A stretch of 59,182 nucleotides of DNA from Streptomyces sp. NBC_01267 (GCF_036241575.1 NZ_CP108457.1:1-59182); one strand, 5' to 3'; shown: positions 25,018 to 33,363, counted from the stretch's first letter. The notes: a model not told the origin generated them from the sequence alone. A program made the numbers and translations.

Positions 25018-25644
25018 ATGATCGGCACCGAGCTCACCAAGCAGGACAACAGCCCCGAGCACGTCTTCACCGGCGCCGGCAGCTACACCGGACCGGTCCT
25101 CGCGGACATCACCTGCCCGGACGGCACTGTGCACGTCACCGTCGACCCGGCCGCGACCGTCGCTCGTGTCCAGGTCCGCACCGACGACCCGACGGGTCCG
25201 GTCGCCAAGGCTGTGAAGAACACCCGCATCCACCAGACCGCGGAGCGGCTGACCATCGTCGTCCCGCCGATCCCGCCCACCACGCAGCAGTTCAACCACG
25301 GCGGCGTGTTCGTCAGCGGGAACAGCTACTCCACCATGCAAATCAACGGCGTCACCTTCAGCGGCCAGGGAACCACGGTCATCGGTTCGACGGGCGTCGA
25401 GGTACTCGTCACGCTGCCCGCCAGGTCGGGCGTCAAGTACATCAGCGAGAACGGCAGCATCCACACATACGGCGTTCTCGCCGCGCTGAAGGCCGAGGCC
25501 ACCAACGGCTCCGTCAAGGCCGAGACCGTCGGCCGCATCGAGGCCGAGGCAGACAACGGCAGCGTCAAGCTCTACGGCGTCCGCAACCGCAGCGACCTGG
25601 ACGTCCGGGCTTCGGCCGGCAACGGCACCGTCAAGGAGTTCTGA
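25018..25644 (+). CDS. DUF4097-like beta-repeat protein
   Basis: The protein has 208 residues. The C-terminal half repeats a strand-turn unit ending in NGS/T-V-K (SENGSIHTYG, TNGSVKAETVG, DNGSVKLYG, GNGTVKEF), typical of right-handed beta-solenoid DUF4097-type proteins. There is no signal peptide, so it is probably cytoplasmic. ATG 25018 has GGAAGG at 8 bp. It is the first gene of the long operon. A structural or binding role is likely; its function is unknown. Confidence 0.7.
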   Translation: MIGTELTKQDNSPEHVFTGAGSYTGPVLADITCPDGTVHVTVDPAATVARVQVRTDDPTGPVAKAVKNTRIHQTAERLTIVVPPIPPTTQQFNHGGVFVSGNSYSTMQINGVTFSGQGTTVIGSTGVEVLVTLPARSGVKYISENGSIHTYGVLAALKAEATNGSVKAETVGRIEAEADNGSVKLYGVRNRSDLDVRASAGNGTVKEF

Positions 25645-25691
25645 CTCACAACTGCCGCTCACCGTCCTGCCTTTGGGCAGTTCGGAGGCCT

Positions 25692-25768
25692 GACGGTTGC
25701 CTGATCCGCTCGCACCAGCCCCCGGGCCGGGACGGGCGGTGACGGGGAGCTGGACAGACCGTCCCGCA
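25692..25768 (+). repeat. Intergenic repeat element, copy 1 of 3
   Basis: GACGGTTGCCTGATC, then CGGTGACGGGGAGCTGGACAG. Related copies lie at 32670-32740 and 33360-33435. Each is a spacer containing a GC-rich stem and ending shortly before the next ribosome site. Confidence 0.65.
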
Positions 25769-25775
25769 CCACAAC

Positions 25776-25808
25776 GACAGCCCCGAGGATCGCACCCCCG
25801 GGGCTGTC
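25776..25808 (+). terminator. Intercistronic stem-loop
   Basis: A 10-bp perfect stem GACAGCCCCG/CGGGGCTGTC with a 13-nt loop, 22 bp before the start at 25830. It could attenuate, or be processed, rather than end transcription. Confidence 0.6.
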
Positions 25809-25829
25809 AGGACCTGAAGTGGAGGCCCA

Positions 25830-25925
25830 ATGAACATCATCACACGCAACCAGGCCGACGAGGCCCTGCGCCGGGCGGAGGAGGCCGACCGCCGCAAGGC
25901 CCAGAACGGCGGTGGTCAGCGATGA
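25830..25925 (+). CDS. Very small protein (31 aa)
   Basis: The frame reads MNIITRNQADEALRRAEEAD followed by a basic tail RRKAQNGGGQR. It has a good GGAGG ribosome site at 5 bp and its stop overlaps the next start (ATGA). The middle is a charged helix. Function unknown; position and coupling argue that it is translated. Confidence 0.55.
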   Translation: MNIITRNQADEALRRAEEADRRKAQNGGGQR

Positions 25926-26008
25926 CGGACGCCGAACGCGCGGAGATGGAGCGCAAAGTGGCTGAGGCCAACCGGCAGTCGCAGGGCAACTCCGGGAAGA
26001 ACGGCTGA
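25922..26008 (+). CDS. Very small protein (28 aa)
   Basis: The frame reads MTDAERAEMERKVAEANRQS then a Gly/Asn-rich tail. It is a single charged helix coupled to the preceding 31-aa gene by an ATGA overlap. The two resemble a split pair of short helices. Function unknown. Confidence 0.5.
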   Translation: MTDAERAEMERKVAEANRQSQGNSGKNG

Positions 26009-26014
26009 CCAACG

Positions 26015-26215
26015 GTGGAGACGCCCGGCATACGCCGTGCCCGGACCGCTCAACACCGGGCGGTCCGGGCGATCAGCACCCGCGGGCTGGCCCACCCGAC
26101 GACCCACATCCTGCTCGCCGCCGCAGCAACAGCGGCCTCGACCGCGTGGGACGCAGGCCATCCCGTCAGAGACACCCACCCCATCCCGCAGGAAGACCGC
26201 CGTGGCCCGACCTGA
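26015..26215 (+). CDS. Small putative membrane protein
   Basis: The protein has 66 residues: a basic N-terminus (RRARTAQHRAVRAIS), one weakly hydrophobic segment (THILLAAAATAASTAW) and a polar tail. GTG 26015 lies 7 bp after the previous stop; the ribosome site is weak. It overlaps the next gene by 14 bp. Small single-span proteins like this are typical of Streptomyces plasmid spread (Spd) regions. Moderate confidence only. Confidence 0.45.
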   Translation: METPGIRRARTAQHRAVRAISTRGLAHPTTHILLAAAATAASTAWDAGHPVRDTHPIPQEDRRGPT

Positions 26216-26378
26216 CGACCTGTACGCCCGCTACATGGCGGCACATACCGCCTGGGCAGCTCACCGCACCAACTGCACGAACTGCCGCACCCGGCGTCCC
26301 TGCCCGGCCGGCGCGCAACTTGTCGAGCGGTTCGCCCGGCTCCAGGACGCCTACCTCCAGCACCAGCGCAACCCCTGA
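26202..26378 (+). CDS. Small Cys-motif protein
   Basis: The protein has 58 residues. HRTNCTNCRTRRPCPAG gives a C-x2-C-x5-C motif with a neighbouring His, followed by a helix VERFARLQDAYLQ. GTG 26202 has GGAAG upstream. The motif resembles that of the 93-residue protein at 16937. Possibly metal-binding; function unknown. Confidence 0.65.
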   Translation: MARPDDLYARYMAAHTAWAAHRTNCTNCRTRRPCPAGAQLVERFARLQDAYLQHQRNP

Positions 26379-26401
26379 CACCTCAACGAAGAGGGACTCA
26401 C

Positions 26402-26620
26402 ATGACTGCCATGACTGCATGCCTTCACCAGCCGCAGTGCCCCTCGGCTATCGCCCCTGACCGTGAGGCCGCCCAGATCGTGGCGCACCACCCGGAGCAG
26501 GGCTGGAGCCTCCTGTGCAACGGCGTCCTGACCTTCGAGGACACCGGCGAGGTGCTCCCCGACGGACGGGTCGTCGCCCCGCACCGGCCGCTCACCAGCG
26601 GCATCGCCATCGCGGCCTGA
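26402..26620 (+). CDS. DUF5999-like small protein
   Basis: The protein has 72 residues. HQPQCPSAIAPDREAAQIVA, HPEQGWSLLCNGVLTFEDTG and LPDGRVVAPHRP match, from memory, the small Streptomyces family DUF5999. Two ATGs lie close together (26402, 26411); GAGGG is best spaced for the first. Function of the family is unknown. Confidence 0.75.
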   Translation: MTAMTACLHQPQCPSAIAPDREAAQIVAHHPEQGWSLLCNGVLTFEDTGEVLPDGRVVAPHRPLTSGIAIAA

Positions 26621-26649
26621 CCTGTCAACACCTCCCGGAAGAAGGCGAC

Positions 26650-26721
26650 ATGAGGTTCATCTACCTGCTCGGCATGGCCAGCCCGTTCGTCGTCATCGCC
26701 GCGGTCCTCCTGGCCCGCTGA
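26650..26721 (+). CDS. 23-aa single-span membrane peptide
   Basis: ATG 26650 opens a 23-codon frame, MRFIYLLGMASPFVVIAAV then LLAR, which is entirely one transmembrane helix. GAAGAAGG precedes it. Micropeptides of this type occur among spread genes of Streptomyces plasmids and may help form membrane pores or regulate a partner. Inference from composition and position. Confidence 0.5.
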   Translation: MRFIYLLGMASPFVVIAAVLLAR

Positions 26722-26749
26722 CCCCGCTCAGCGTCCTGCGTTGCCCAGT

Positions 26750-26782
26750 CGCCACCGGCCCGCCCAGCGCGGCCCGGTGGCG
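26750..26782 (+). terminator. Intercistronic stem-loop
   Basis: A 9-bp stem CGCCACCGG/CCGGTGGCG with a 15-nt loop, in the spacer before the membrane protein at 26874. Confidence 0.55.
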
Positions 26783-26873
26783 GTGGAGAGCGAAGGAGCA
26801 CCCGCTTCCCCAGCTCTGTTCGGCCCTCGCGGCTGGAGAGCACCGTCCCGACTCCCCGTCCCTGGAGGACCTC

Positions 26874-27080
26874 GTGATCGCACTGCCCCTGTTCCTGCTC
26901 GCCGGTGGCGCCACCTGGCTGTTCTGGCGCTCCGACATGCGAGCGGGCGTCATGATCGCCGCGCTCGTCTGCGGCTACGCCCTGGCGACGTCGCCGCTCG
27001 CGACCGCGATCGACGGCATGGGCACCGGCATCGGCGCCGCCATCTCCAGCGCCAACGACAACGCTGCCGCCAGCAAGTGA
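26874..27080 (+). CDS. Small two-span membrane protein (Spd-like)
   Basis: The protein has 68 residues with two hydrophobic segments, LPLFLLAGGATWLFW (about 4-18) and AGVMIAALVCGYALATSPLA (about 24-43). The Ala/Gly/Asn-rich tail is short. GTG 26874 follows GGAGGACC. Size and topology fit small spread proteins that help the plasmid cross septa of recipient mycelium. Family assignment is inference. Confidence 0.65.
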   Translation: MIALPLFLLAGGATWLFWRSDMRAGVMIAALVCGYALATSPLATAIDGMGTGIGAAISSANDNAAASK

Positions 27081-27102
27081 CTCCTGCCGCTTGCCCGTGG
27101 CT

Positions 27103-27120
27103 CCGCACCGCGAGGTGCGG
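27103..27120 (+). terminator. Short intercistronic hairpin
   Basis: A 7-bp stem CCGCACC/GGTGCGG with a GCGA tetraloop, about 65 bp before the gene at 27186. Confidence 0.5.
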
Positions 27121-27185
27121 GACCGCGGGGAGGTGACAGCCCCCGATCCCGCACAACCCTCTGACCGAAAGGAACCCACCCCGAC

Positions 27186-27641
27186 ATGAGCGACAGCGAC
27201 GAGAAGTTGGGCTCGAACCTCTCCCAGCTCATCCAGCAGCTGGAGAAGATCGAGTTCACGACGGACCGCGACCTCTACCAGTACGCCCGGATCCTGCGGG
27301 CGATCGGCATGGAGCTCCACATGCGGATCGGCATGGACGCGGACATGGTCGGCGCCATCCTTGCCCAGTACAAGGGCAAGTGGTGGACCTTCGGTGCCCA
27401 GTCCAAGATCCGCGCGAAGCTGGTGTCCGCGCACCTCAAGGGCGGTGCTTCCGCTGCGAAGGTCCTCGGGCTGAGCGGCATCAAGATGTACGCCTCCTTC
27501 GTCAAGCACTTCATCCAGCCCGAGATCGAGGCTGAGCGGAAGGCGCGCGAGGGCAAGGGCTCGAAGAAGCCTGGATTCTCCATCGGTGACGAGCCCAAGG
27601 GCGCCGCCGGGCGTCCGGGCGAGGCCGGAAGGGCAGCGTGA
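27186..27641 (+). CDS. Helical protein upstream of traB
   Basis: The protein has 151 residues, soluble and helical. QLIQQLEKIEFTTDRDLYQYARI, DADMVGAILAQYKGKWWTFG and AKLVSAHLKGGASAAKVLGL are followed by a basic, Gly-rich tail. Its stop overlaps the traB start (GTGATG), so it is made together with the translocase. It may be a transfer accessory or DNA-binding partner of TraB; the family is not recognised. Confidence 0.72.
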   Translation: MSDSDEKLGSNLSQLIQQLEKIEFTTDRDLYQYARILRAIGMELHMRIGMDADMVGAILAQYKGKWWTFGAQSKIRAKLVSAHLKGGASAAKVLGLSGIKMYASFVKHFIQPEIEAERKAREGKGSKKPGFSIGDEPKGAAGRPGEAGRAA

Positions 27642-29776
27642 TGGCTCGCCGTATCTCCGCACGAGCGAAGAAGATCGACACCCGCACCGAAGCGGAGCAG
27701 GAGTCCTCGAAGAAGGCGTGGGTCACCTACGGCGGGCCGTGGGGCATCAACATCGGCGGCTGCATCGTCGCCGAGACCGCCCACGTGCTGCTCGCGACCA
27801 CCCCGGCCTCCCTGGCGCTCGCCGCGCTCGGTCTGGCCGGTACCGGCGCGGCCCTGGTCAAGCTGATCAGCCACATGGACGTCAAGGCCAAGCGCGAGAA
27901 GGACGTCCGCTACCTCCACCAGGTCAACTCCATCGCCACCACGGCCGGGATCACCCTCGGCACCGTGGTGGGCCTGGAGACCAGCGCCACGATGGGCACC
28001 TGGGCGCTTGCCGGGTCCGGCTTGTGCATCGCCAACCACCTCTGGTCGGCGCTGCACAAGAAGGGCGCGGGCGAGAAGACCAACAGCAAGTGGGACAAGC
28101 TCGAATCCGAGATCGGCCTGGCCAAGCACGAGCTCCAGGAGGCCAAGTCCAACGGCAAGGGCACGGTCGTCGCCAAGATCGAGGCGAAGGACGGGGCTAC
28201 GGCGGACGAGTTCGCCCGCCGTATCCCCGCCATGACCTCCGCGCTCAAGCTCGGGTCCGGCCGCATCACCCACATCGTCGACGACGACGACGCCTCACTG
28301 ATCACCATGCGCGTCCAGGTCGCCGACCTCCTGAAGGAGGGCTTCGCCTGGCCCGGCCCGAGCGCGTTCGGCGCCGGGTTCGGCGACATGCCGATCAACC
28401 TCGGACGGTACGAGGACGGCGAGACGCTCAAGCTCAACCTGCCCGGCATCCTGAGCGACCCGCAGGAGGTCAAGGGCGGCGAGAACGTCGAGCACTGCGT
28501 CGCCCAGGGCGTCAACGGCGCGGGCAAGACGGTCGGCAACTCCATCATCGTGACCGAGGCCGCCACCCGCACCGAGGTGTCCGTCATCGTCATCAACTGC
28601 AGCAAGTTCATGCAGGACTACGGGCACGTCCGGCACGCCGCCGACATGGTGATCACCAACGAGAAGGACGCCCGCCGGTTCTTCAAGCAGATGCACACCG
28701 TCATCAAGGCCCGCGGCGACTACCTCGCCGCCAAGGGCCTCTCGAAGTGGAAGCCGGGCTGCGGCCTGAACTTCCTCCTGATCATCGGTGAGGAAGCAGC
28801 CGACTTCGCCGACGGCGAGGCGTACAGCAAGGTGCTGCGCACCCTGCGCTCCACCGGCGGCTGGTTCCTCTCCTCCATCCAGCGCGCCACGCACGATCAG
28901 ATGGACACCACGGCACGCTCCAACCACCCCGCCGGTATGGCCTACGGCCTGTCCGACGGCGCGGAAGCCCAGTACGTCCTGCCGCCCGAGGCGATCGACG
29001 CCGGCGCCTTCCCCGGCTGGGCGAACAGGAAGCCCGGCTACCTGTACGCGGCCGGGATGGGCATCAAGGAAGACCGCTGGGCCGTCACCGCCCGCACCTA
29101 CAACGCCGACCGCCCCACCCTGGCGGCCGCCGTCACCGCGGGCATGAACGTGCGCACCCCGATGGACGCCACCACCGCCGACGCGTTCGGCGCGCTGTGG
29201 ACCAACCGCACCGTCTACACGACCCCGCTCCTCGAGGGCGACACGGACGGCGCCGGGGCTTTCCCCCAGCAGCCGGCCGCACCCGCCGCCGACGCTGCGG
29301 ACTCCGAGTACACCGCCGACGAGTACGAGGAGGACGAGGACGTGGAGATCGACCCGGACCTGCTCGCGAAGGAGACCGAGGACTTGGACGAGGAACTGCG
29401 CCAGATTCTGGCCGCCGACCCCGAGCCCGGCGCGTACGACCACCTCAGCGTCGAAACGGACATCGAGCCCCCGGCAGACGACGCCCCGGTGTTCTCGCTG
29501 CCGGGCCTGGTGGACGAGTCGGAGAAGCTCTCCCCCGACGACACCAGGGCCGCCATCTTTGCTCGCCTCGATTCCTGGGTGCGCGAAGGCAAAGATAACT
29601 TCGAGCCCAAGGAGCTCAACGACCTGTGGATGCGGGTCAACAAGAAGGGCGCCCGCGACTGGTGGAACCGCCTCAAGAAGCAGCTCCTGGACGACGGCGT
29701 TATCGCCAAGGACGAGTCCGAGGAGGGCTACGGATCGTACGACCTGATCCGCTCCCCGCTCGAAACTGGCAACTGA
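27641..29776 (+). CDS. traB: TraB-like FtsK/SpoIIIE DNA translocase for conjugation
   Basis: The protein has 711 residues from ATG 27641 (GTG 27638 is possible). N-terminal membrane segments (about 35-80 and 95-135) anchor it. The motor has Walker A GVNGAGKTVGN near 295 and Walker B LNFLLIIGEEAADF near 375. An acidic linker (about 525-620) leads to a C-terminal winged helix (about 635-705), which in Streptomyces TraB binds 8-bp repeats in the clt locus. TraB alone moves double-stranded DNA between mycelia. The short repeats just downstream are candidate recognition sites. It is the central gene of the long operon. Confidence 0.88.
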   Translation: MARRISARAKKIDTRTEAEQESSKKAWVTYGGPWGINIGGCIVAETAHVLLATTPASLALAALGLAGTGAALVKLISHMDVKAKREKDVRYLHQVNSIATTAGITLGTVVGLETSATMGTWALAGSGLCIANHLWSALHKKGAGEKTNSKWDKLESEIGLAKHELQEAKSNGKGTVVAKIEAKDGATADEFARRIPAMTSALKLGSGRITHIVDDDDASLITMRVQVADLLKEGFAWPGPSAFGAGFGDMPINLGRYEDGETLKLNLPGILSDPQEVKGGENVEHCVAQGVNGAGKTVGNSIIVTEAATRTEVSVIVINCSKFMQDYGHVRHAADMVITNEKDARRFFKQMHTVIKARGDYLAAKGLSKWKPGCGLNFLLIIGEEAADFADGEAYSKVLRTLRSTGGWFLSSIQRATHDQMDTTARSNHPAGMAYGLSDGAEAQYVLPPEAIDAGAFPGWANRKPGYLYAAGMGIKEDRWAVTARTYNADRPTLAAAVTAGMNVRTPMDATTADAFGALWTNRTVYTTPLLEGDTDGAGAFPQQPAAPAADAADSEYTADEYEEDEDVEIDPDLLAKETEDLDEELRQILAADPEPGAYDHLSVETDIEPPADDAPVFSLPGLVDESEKLSPDDTRAAIFARLDSWVREGKDNFEPKELNDLWMRVNKKGARDWWNRLKKQLLDDGVIAKDESEEGYGSYDLIRSPLETGN

Positions 29777-29790
29777 GAGTAGTCATTCTC

Positions 29791-29930
29791 GGGCGGGGTC
29801 GCACACCGCACAGCGCACTGTGCGACCCCGCCCTCTCCCTAGGGAAATTCCACTGTGCAAGCCCGCACACAGGTGATTGATCCCGTTTTGCGCCCTGTGC
29901 AGTGTGCGTCGCACACCCGTCCCGCACATT
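29791..29930. repeat. GCACAC-rich repeats after traB (candidate clt)
   Basis: A 15-bp-stem palindrome GGGCGGGGTCGCACA/TGTGCGACCCCGCCC (29791-29805/29819-29833) has more CGCAC repeats in its loop. CCGCACAC lies near 29864, a perfect GTGTGCG-T-CGCACAC at 29902-29916, and CCGCACAT at about 29922. The 8-bp unit NCGCACAN thus recurs at least five times in 140 bp, next to the traB stop, where cis-acting transfer loci of Streptomyces plasmids are often found. The large palindrome could also act as a terminator. Confidence 0.6.
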
Positions 29931-29946
29931 ACGGAAGGTAGTCACG

Positions 29947-31410
29947 ATGAGTCCCCCGACCGTGCCCCGGCAGACACCGGCCGGGCAGCCCGCGACCCCC
30001 GCCCCCGTCAGCGCCGACGACGCCGCCAAGGCCAAGAGGTCCATCGCCAAACTGGACGAGGTCCTGGCCATGGTCACCAAGGCGCTCCTCACCCTCGGAG
30101 GCGGCGCTTTGATCTTCACTTGTGTGAATGTGACCCGGTTCGGTGTCTCCCACGAGATCCCCTGGTACATCGCCTGGATGCTGGACCCCCTGGCCAGCCT
30201 CGCCCTGATCACCGTCCTGTATGTCGACGGTGTCCTCGCGGAGCACGGCGGCGACTACAAGCCCGGCGGCTGGCCCTTCCTGCTCCGCTGGACCGCCGGC
30301 CTCTCCACCTGGGTCATGAACTGCTGGACGTCGCTCTACCCGGACGGACACTTCCACTTCATCCCGCAGAAGCCGGACGCCGGCGGAATCCTGCTCCACT
30401 CCGTCGCACCAGCCCTGCTGATCCTCCTCGCGGAAGCCGCCACCGGATACCGCAAGTACGCCACCCGGCGCCGCGGCGAACTCACCGCGACCATCGCGCA
30501 GTTCGAAAGTGCGAAGGCCACGGAAAGCGAGGCCGCCAAAAAGCGAGCCCGCGAGGAGGCAGAACGCGAGGCCGCCGCCAAGCGCGCGGAGGCAGAACGC
30601 GAGGCGACAGCGAAGCGCGCGGAGGCAGAACGCGAGGCCGCCCGCCGCGAACGCGAGGAAAACGCGAGGCTCGAAAACGAGCGGCGCGCCGCAGAAATCG
30701 AGGCCGCCGACCGCACCCGCCGCGCAGAAATCGAGGCAGAACGCGAGCGGCTCCAACTCCAGGAACGCGCAGCAGAAATCGAGGCGACACGGCGCAAGAC
30801 CGAAGCCGAGATCGAGACACGCAAGCGCCGCGAGCAGTGGGAACTGGAACAGGCAGAGCGTGACCGTGATGCCACCCGCCAGTCCCAGATCACCAAGGCA
30901 GAAGCCCAGGCAGAGGCGCTGCGAACGGAGGCCGCAGCCGCTGCGGAAGCGGAGCGGATCAAGGCTGAGGCTGAGGCCCGCACCCTGGAGGAAGCCGAGA
31001 AGCTCAAGCGGCAGCGTGCCCTTGAGCGGGCCGCCGCCAAGACTCGCGGAACCTCGGAAAGTGCAGTCGCCCGCGCCTCGATTTCTGCGGGGCGCGCCTC
31101 GGAAAGTGGGGTCGCACTCAGCGCGGTTCCCGCCCTGGCCGCCTCGGAAAACGGCGGCCGGGTTCCTCGCGAAGTGCGCGAGCAGCAGCGAGACGAAGCC
31201 GAGCGGTACATCGCGAAGTGCTCGCTGTCCGGTCTCGCGCCGGACCTGGAGCGCCTCGGAAACCAGTACGGCAAGGGCGAGACGTGGGTCGGAGACCGCG
31301 TTCGCGCCGCAAAGAAGCGCCTCGCGGAAGAGGACGGATTCGAGGCGTCCGTGATCGCCGACGCCCTGGACGTCTTCGAGGACGACAGCAACAGCGTCGG
31401 TGCGGCATGA
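29947..31410 (+). CDS. DUF2637-like membrane protein with long coiled coil (Spd-like)
   Basis: The protein has 487 residues. Residues about 40-165 contain four membrane segments in the DUF2637-like arrangement (LGGGALIFTCVNV, IAWMLDPLASLALITVLYVDG, TAGLSTWVMNCW, LLHSVAPALLILLAEAATGY). A very long charged coiled coil follows (about 175-390) built of imperfect AEREAAAKRAE-type repeats. A C-terminal HTH-like region (about 420-475: LERLGNQYGKGETWVGDRVRAAKK) ends the protein. ATG 29947 has GGAAGG at 8 bp. It probably works with TraB at the membrane or in intramycelial spread. Confidence 0.75.
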   Translation: MSPPTVPRQTPAGQPATPAPVSADDAAKAKRSIAKLDEVLAMVTKALLTLGGGALIFTCVNVTRFGVSHEIPWYIAWMLDPLASLALITVLYVDGVLAEHGGDYKPGGWPFLLRWTAGLSTWVMNCWTSLYPDGHFHFIPQKPDAGGILLHSVAPALLILLAEAATGYRKYATRRRGELTATIAQFESAKATESEAAKKRAREEAEREAAAKRAEAEREATAKRAEAEREAARREREENARLENERRAAEIEAADRTRRAEIEAERERLQLQERAAEIEATRRKTEAEIETRKRREQWELEQAERDRDATRQSQITKAEAQAEALRTEAAAAAEAERIKAEAEARTLEEAEKLKRQRALERAAAKTRGTSESAVARASISAGRASESGVALSAVPALAASENGGRVPREVREQQRDEAERYIAKCSLSGLAPDLERLGNQYGKGETWVGDRVRAAKKRLAEEDGFEASVIADALDVFEDDSNSVGAA

Positions 31411-31442
31411 CCCACCGACCCGAAGAAGAGGAAGAAGGAACC

Positions 31443-31589
31443 GTGGGCACGGACGTCGAGTTCGACTTCACCCACCTGGGCACCGAGCCGGTCGCCCTGC
31501 TCCCCCTGGTCGGCCCCGAGCACCCGCCGACGATCCTGCTCCGTCGGGATGCCCTGCTGCCCACGCGGTGGCGCCAGCTCACCGACTGA
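31443..31589 (+). CDS. Small hypothetical protein
   Basis: The protein has 48 residues: VEFDFTHLGTEPVALLPLVG and PPTILLRRDALLPTRWRQL. GTG 31443 is chosen because the purine-rich GAAGAAGGA just upstream is an excellent ribosome site. ATG 31407, which overlaps the previous stop, would translate that site as a Glu run. The pattern looks like a small conserved fold. Function unknown. Confidence 0.55.
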   Translation: MGTDVEFDFTHLGTEPVALLPLVGPEHPPTILLRRDALLPTRWRQLTD

Positions 31590-31740
31590 ACACCGATCCA
31601 CCGAGCTTCGACGGCTCCACTGACCCCCGGGGATGAATCAAGCACCCCCGGAGGCCGGTGAAGAGGCCGAAGCCTCCCCCGGGCGAATCTCACGCCAAAT
31701 GAACCCGCCCGAGCTCCCCAAGCAGAGGAGAGACCCCATC

Positions 31741-32238
31741 ATGCCGTCTTACGGCGAGCAGCCCCAGCCCACCTACTACCCGACGCCGCTGCCGCCCCAG
31801 TACGGCCAGGCGCCCGCCCCTCAGTACGGACAGCACGTCGTCCCGCTCCCCCACGGCAGCGTCGTCTACCCCTCGACTGCCGGCATGGACGGCGTCGTCA
31901 TGATGCCGGGCCCGAACGGCCACCCCGTCGCCTACTACACGGCGCCGCCCGCCCCGGCCCCGCAGCCCTACGTCTCCCCGCTCCTGGTGAAGGCCGCGCT
32001 GGTCGCCGTCATCCTCGGGATCACCGGTGCCGGCGTCTACTTCCTGGCCGCCGCCCTGCTGGAGCTCGCCAAGGCGCTCGCCCTCCTCGCCGGAGTCGCG
32101 CTGATCGGGTTCGTCCTCATCAAGATGCTCGCCACCGGCCCCGGCCCCGGCCGGCCGCTCAACATCAACGCCCGCGGCCGCGCCAAGGTCCAGGTCCACA
32201 CCGGCCGCGGAAACAACCGAGGCCGTGGCCGCCGCTGA
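31741..32238 (+). CDS. Proline-rich membrane protein (Spd-like)
   Basis: The protein has 165 residues. The first 85 residues are Pro/Tyr/Gln-rich and probably unstructured. Two membrane segments follow (LLVKAALVAVILGITGAGVYF and LLELAKALALLAGVALIGFVL, about 87-130), then a basic Arg/Gly tail. ATG 31741 has AGGAG at 9 bp. This disordered-plus-two-span layout is common in SpdB-type proteins. It overlaps the next gene by 14 bp. Confidence 0.7.
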   Translation: MPSYGEQPQPTYYPTPLPPQYGQAPAPQYGQHVVPLPHGSVVYPSTAGMDGVVMMPGPNGHPVAYYTAPPAPAPQPYVSPLLVKAALVAVILGITGAGVYFLAAALLELAKALALLAGVALIGFVLIKMLATGPGPGRPLNINARGRAKVQVHTGRGNNRGRGRR

Positions 32239-32650
32239 CCCCGCGTCCCCGCCGGCCGTCCGGGACGTGTACGGAACCGACGACTTCCCCGTCTACCGAT
32301 GGCGGCAAGCCCCGAAAGGGCTCGCCACCCGGCGGCAGCTGCGGGAGCGACGCTTACGGCCCGGCGGCCAGGCTCCGGTCGCCGCGATCGAATGCCGGGG
32401 CGGCAAGCGCAAGGCGTGGTTGTACGAGATCGCGTGTGCGCTGCCGATTCGGCCGATGACCCTGGCCAAGGAGATCGCCCTCGACAAGGCCATGGCCGCC
32501 AGGCAGACATGCCCGGCCTGCTCGAGGCGCTACCACCACTGCATCCCGCTCAAGTCCCTCGGCAGCTGCCTGGAGTGTCACGACGGCACACCCGCCGCCC
32601 CCGGCAGCTACATACGCCCGCTGGCCCACGGCCTGGCCGCCGCAGCCTGA
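32225..32650 (+). CDS. RRQRL-motif zinc-binding protein
   Basis: The protein has 141 residues. ATRRQLRERRLRPGGQAPVA and, later, CPACSRRYHHC and GSCLECH (a C4-type zinc site) match the RRQRL-motif zinc-binding family found in actinobacterial plasmids. The GTG start overlaps the end of the upstream gene. Family function is unknown; nucleic-acid binding is a reasonable guess. Confidence 0.75.
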   Translation: MAAADPASPPAVRDVYGTDDFPVYRWRQAPKGLATRRQLRERRLRPGGQAPVAAIECRGGKRKAWLYEIACALPIRPMTLAKEIALDKAMAARQTCPACSRRYHHCIPLKSLGSCLECHDGTPAAPGSYIRPLAHGLAAAA

Positions 32651-32669
32651 ACTCCCCTACGACGTCTGC

Positions 32670-32740
32670 CGGTTGCCTGATCCACCTGCCAGTGGCGGGT
32701 GGTGAGGGGGAGCCGGGCAGCCCGCCCCCGCCCACAACAC
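32670..32740 (+). repeat. Intergenic repeat element, copy 2 of 3
   Basis: GGTTGCCTGATCCACC followed by a 9-bp stem CCACCTGCC/GGCGGGTGG (32682-32702) and GGGGAGCCGGGCAGCCCG. Related to the elements at 25692 and 33360. Confidence 0.65.
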
Positions 32741-32778
32741 TGCCCCGTCCGTTGAACACCTCGAAGGAGAAGACCCCG

Positions 32779-33363
32779 GTGAGCGAGTCGACCGAACCGC
32801 GCGAGCCCGAACCCGTTCCGCCGCTGGAAACGATCTCCGACAGCCTGCGGATCCCGCCGCCCCGACGGCCCGCACCGCCCCGGCCGGAGCCGATCAAGGC
32901 AGTCAACGACATTCCGACCGGCGCCATCATCACCTTCGCGGTCCTGGCCATCGGAGCCCTGGTCATCGCCCTCGCCTGGGGAGCGCCCAAGGCGATCGGC
33001 TGGTCCCAGCACCAGGACTGGTCATGGGCCACCCAGTGGGCCGCCACGATCACCGACCCCGTGCACGCCTACCTGGGCGCGCACACGGTCGGCCTGCCGA
33101 TCACCGCCACGACCGTGTTCATCATCTGGCAGGCCGTCGGCGTCGGCACGCTTATCGTCGCCTGGCTCTCCAACGGCTTCGGCCCGCGCAGCACATGGCT
33201 GGCCTACGGCGCGGCCACCGTATTCATGGTGTGGGACGCCTCCCCCGCTGCCGGGCGCACCGTTGCCGCCGGGCTCGCTGTCATCGCCTGGACGATCCTG
33301 TCCTCGCTCGCGCTGCGCGGCTTCTCACTGCGGCCTGTGGTCAACGTCTTCCACCGGTCCTGA
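32779..33363 (+). CDS. Multi-span membrane protein
   Basis: The protein has 194 residues: a Pro/Glu-rich cytoplasmic N-terminus (about 1-52), then about four membrane segments (GAIITFAVLAIGALVIALAW; TTVFIIWQAVGVGTLIVAWL; WLAYGAATVFMVWDA; VAAGLAVIAWTILSSLAL). GTG 32779 follows GAAGGAGA. It lies among other small membrane proteins and is probably part of the spread apparatus. No enzymatic motif. Confidence 0.68.
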   Translation: MSESTEPREPEPVPPLETISDSLRIPPPRRPAPPRPEPIKAVNDIPTGAIITFAVLAIGALVIALAWGAPKAIGWSQHQDWSWATQWAATITDPVHAYLGAHTVGLPITATTVFIIWQAVGVGTLIVAWLSNGFGPRSTWLAYGAATVFMVWDASPAAGRTVAAGLAVIAWTILSSLALRGFSLRPVVNVFHRS

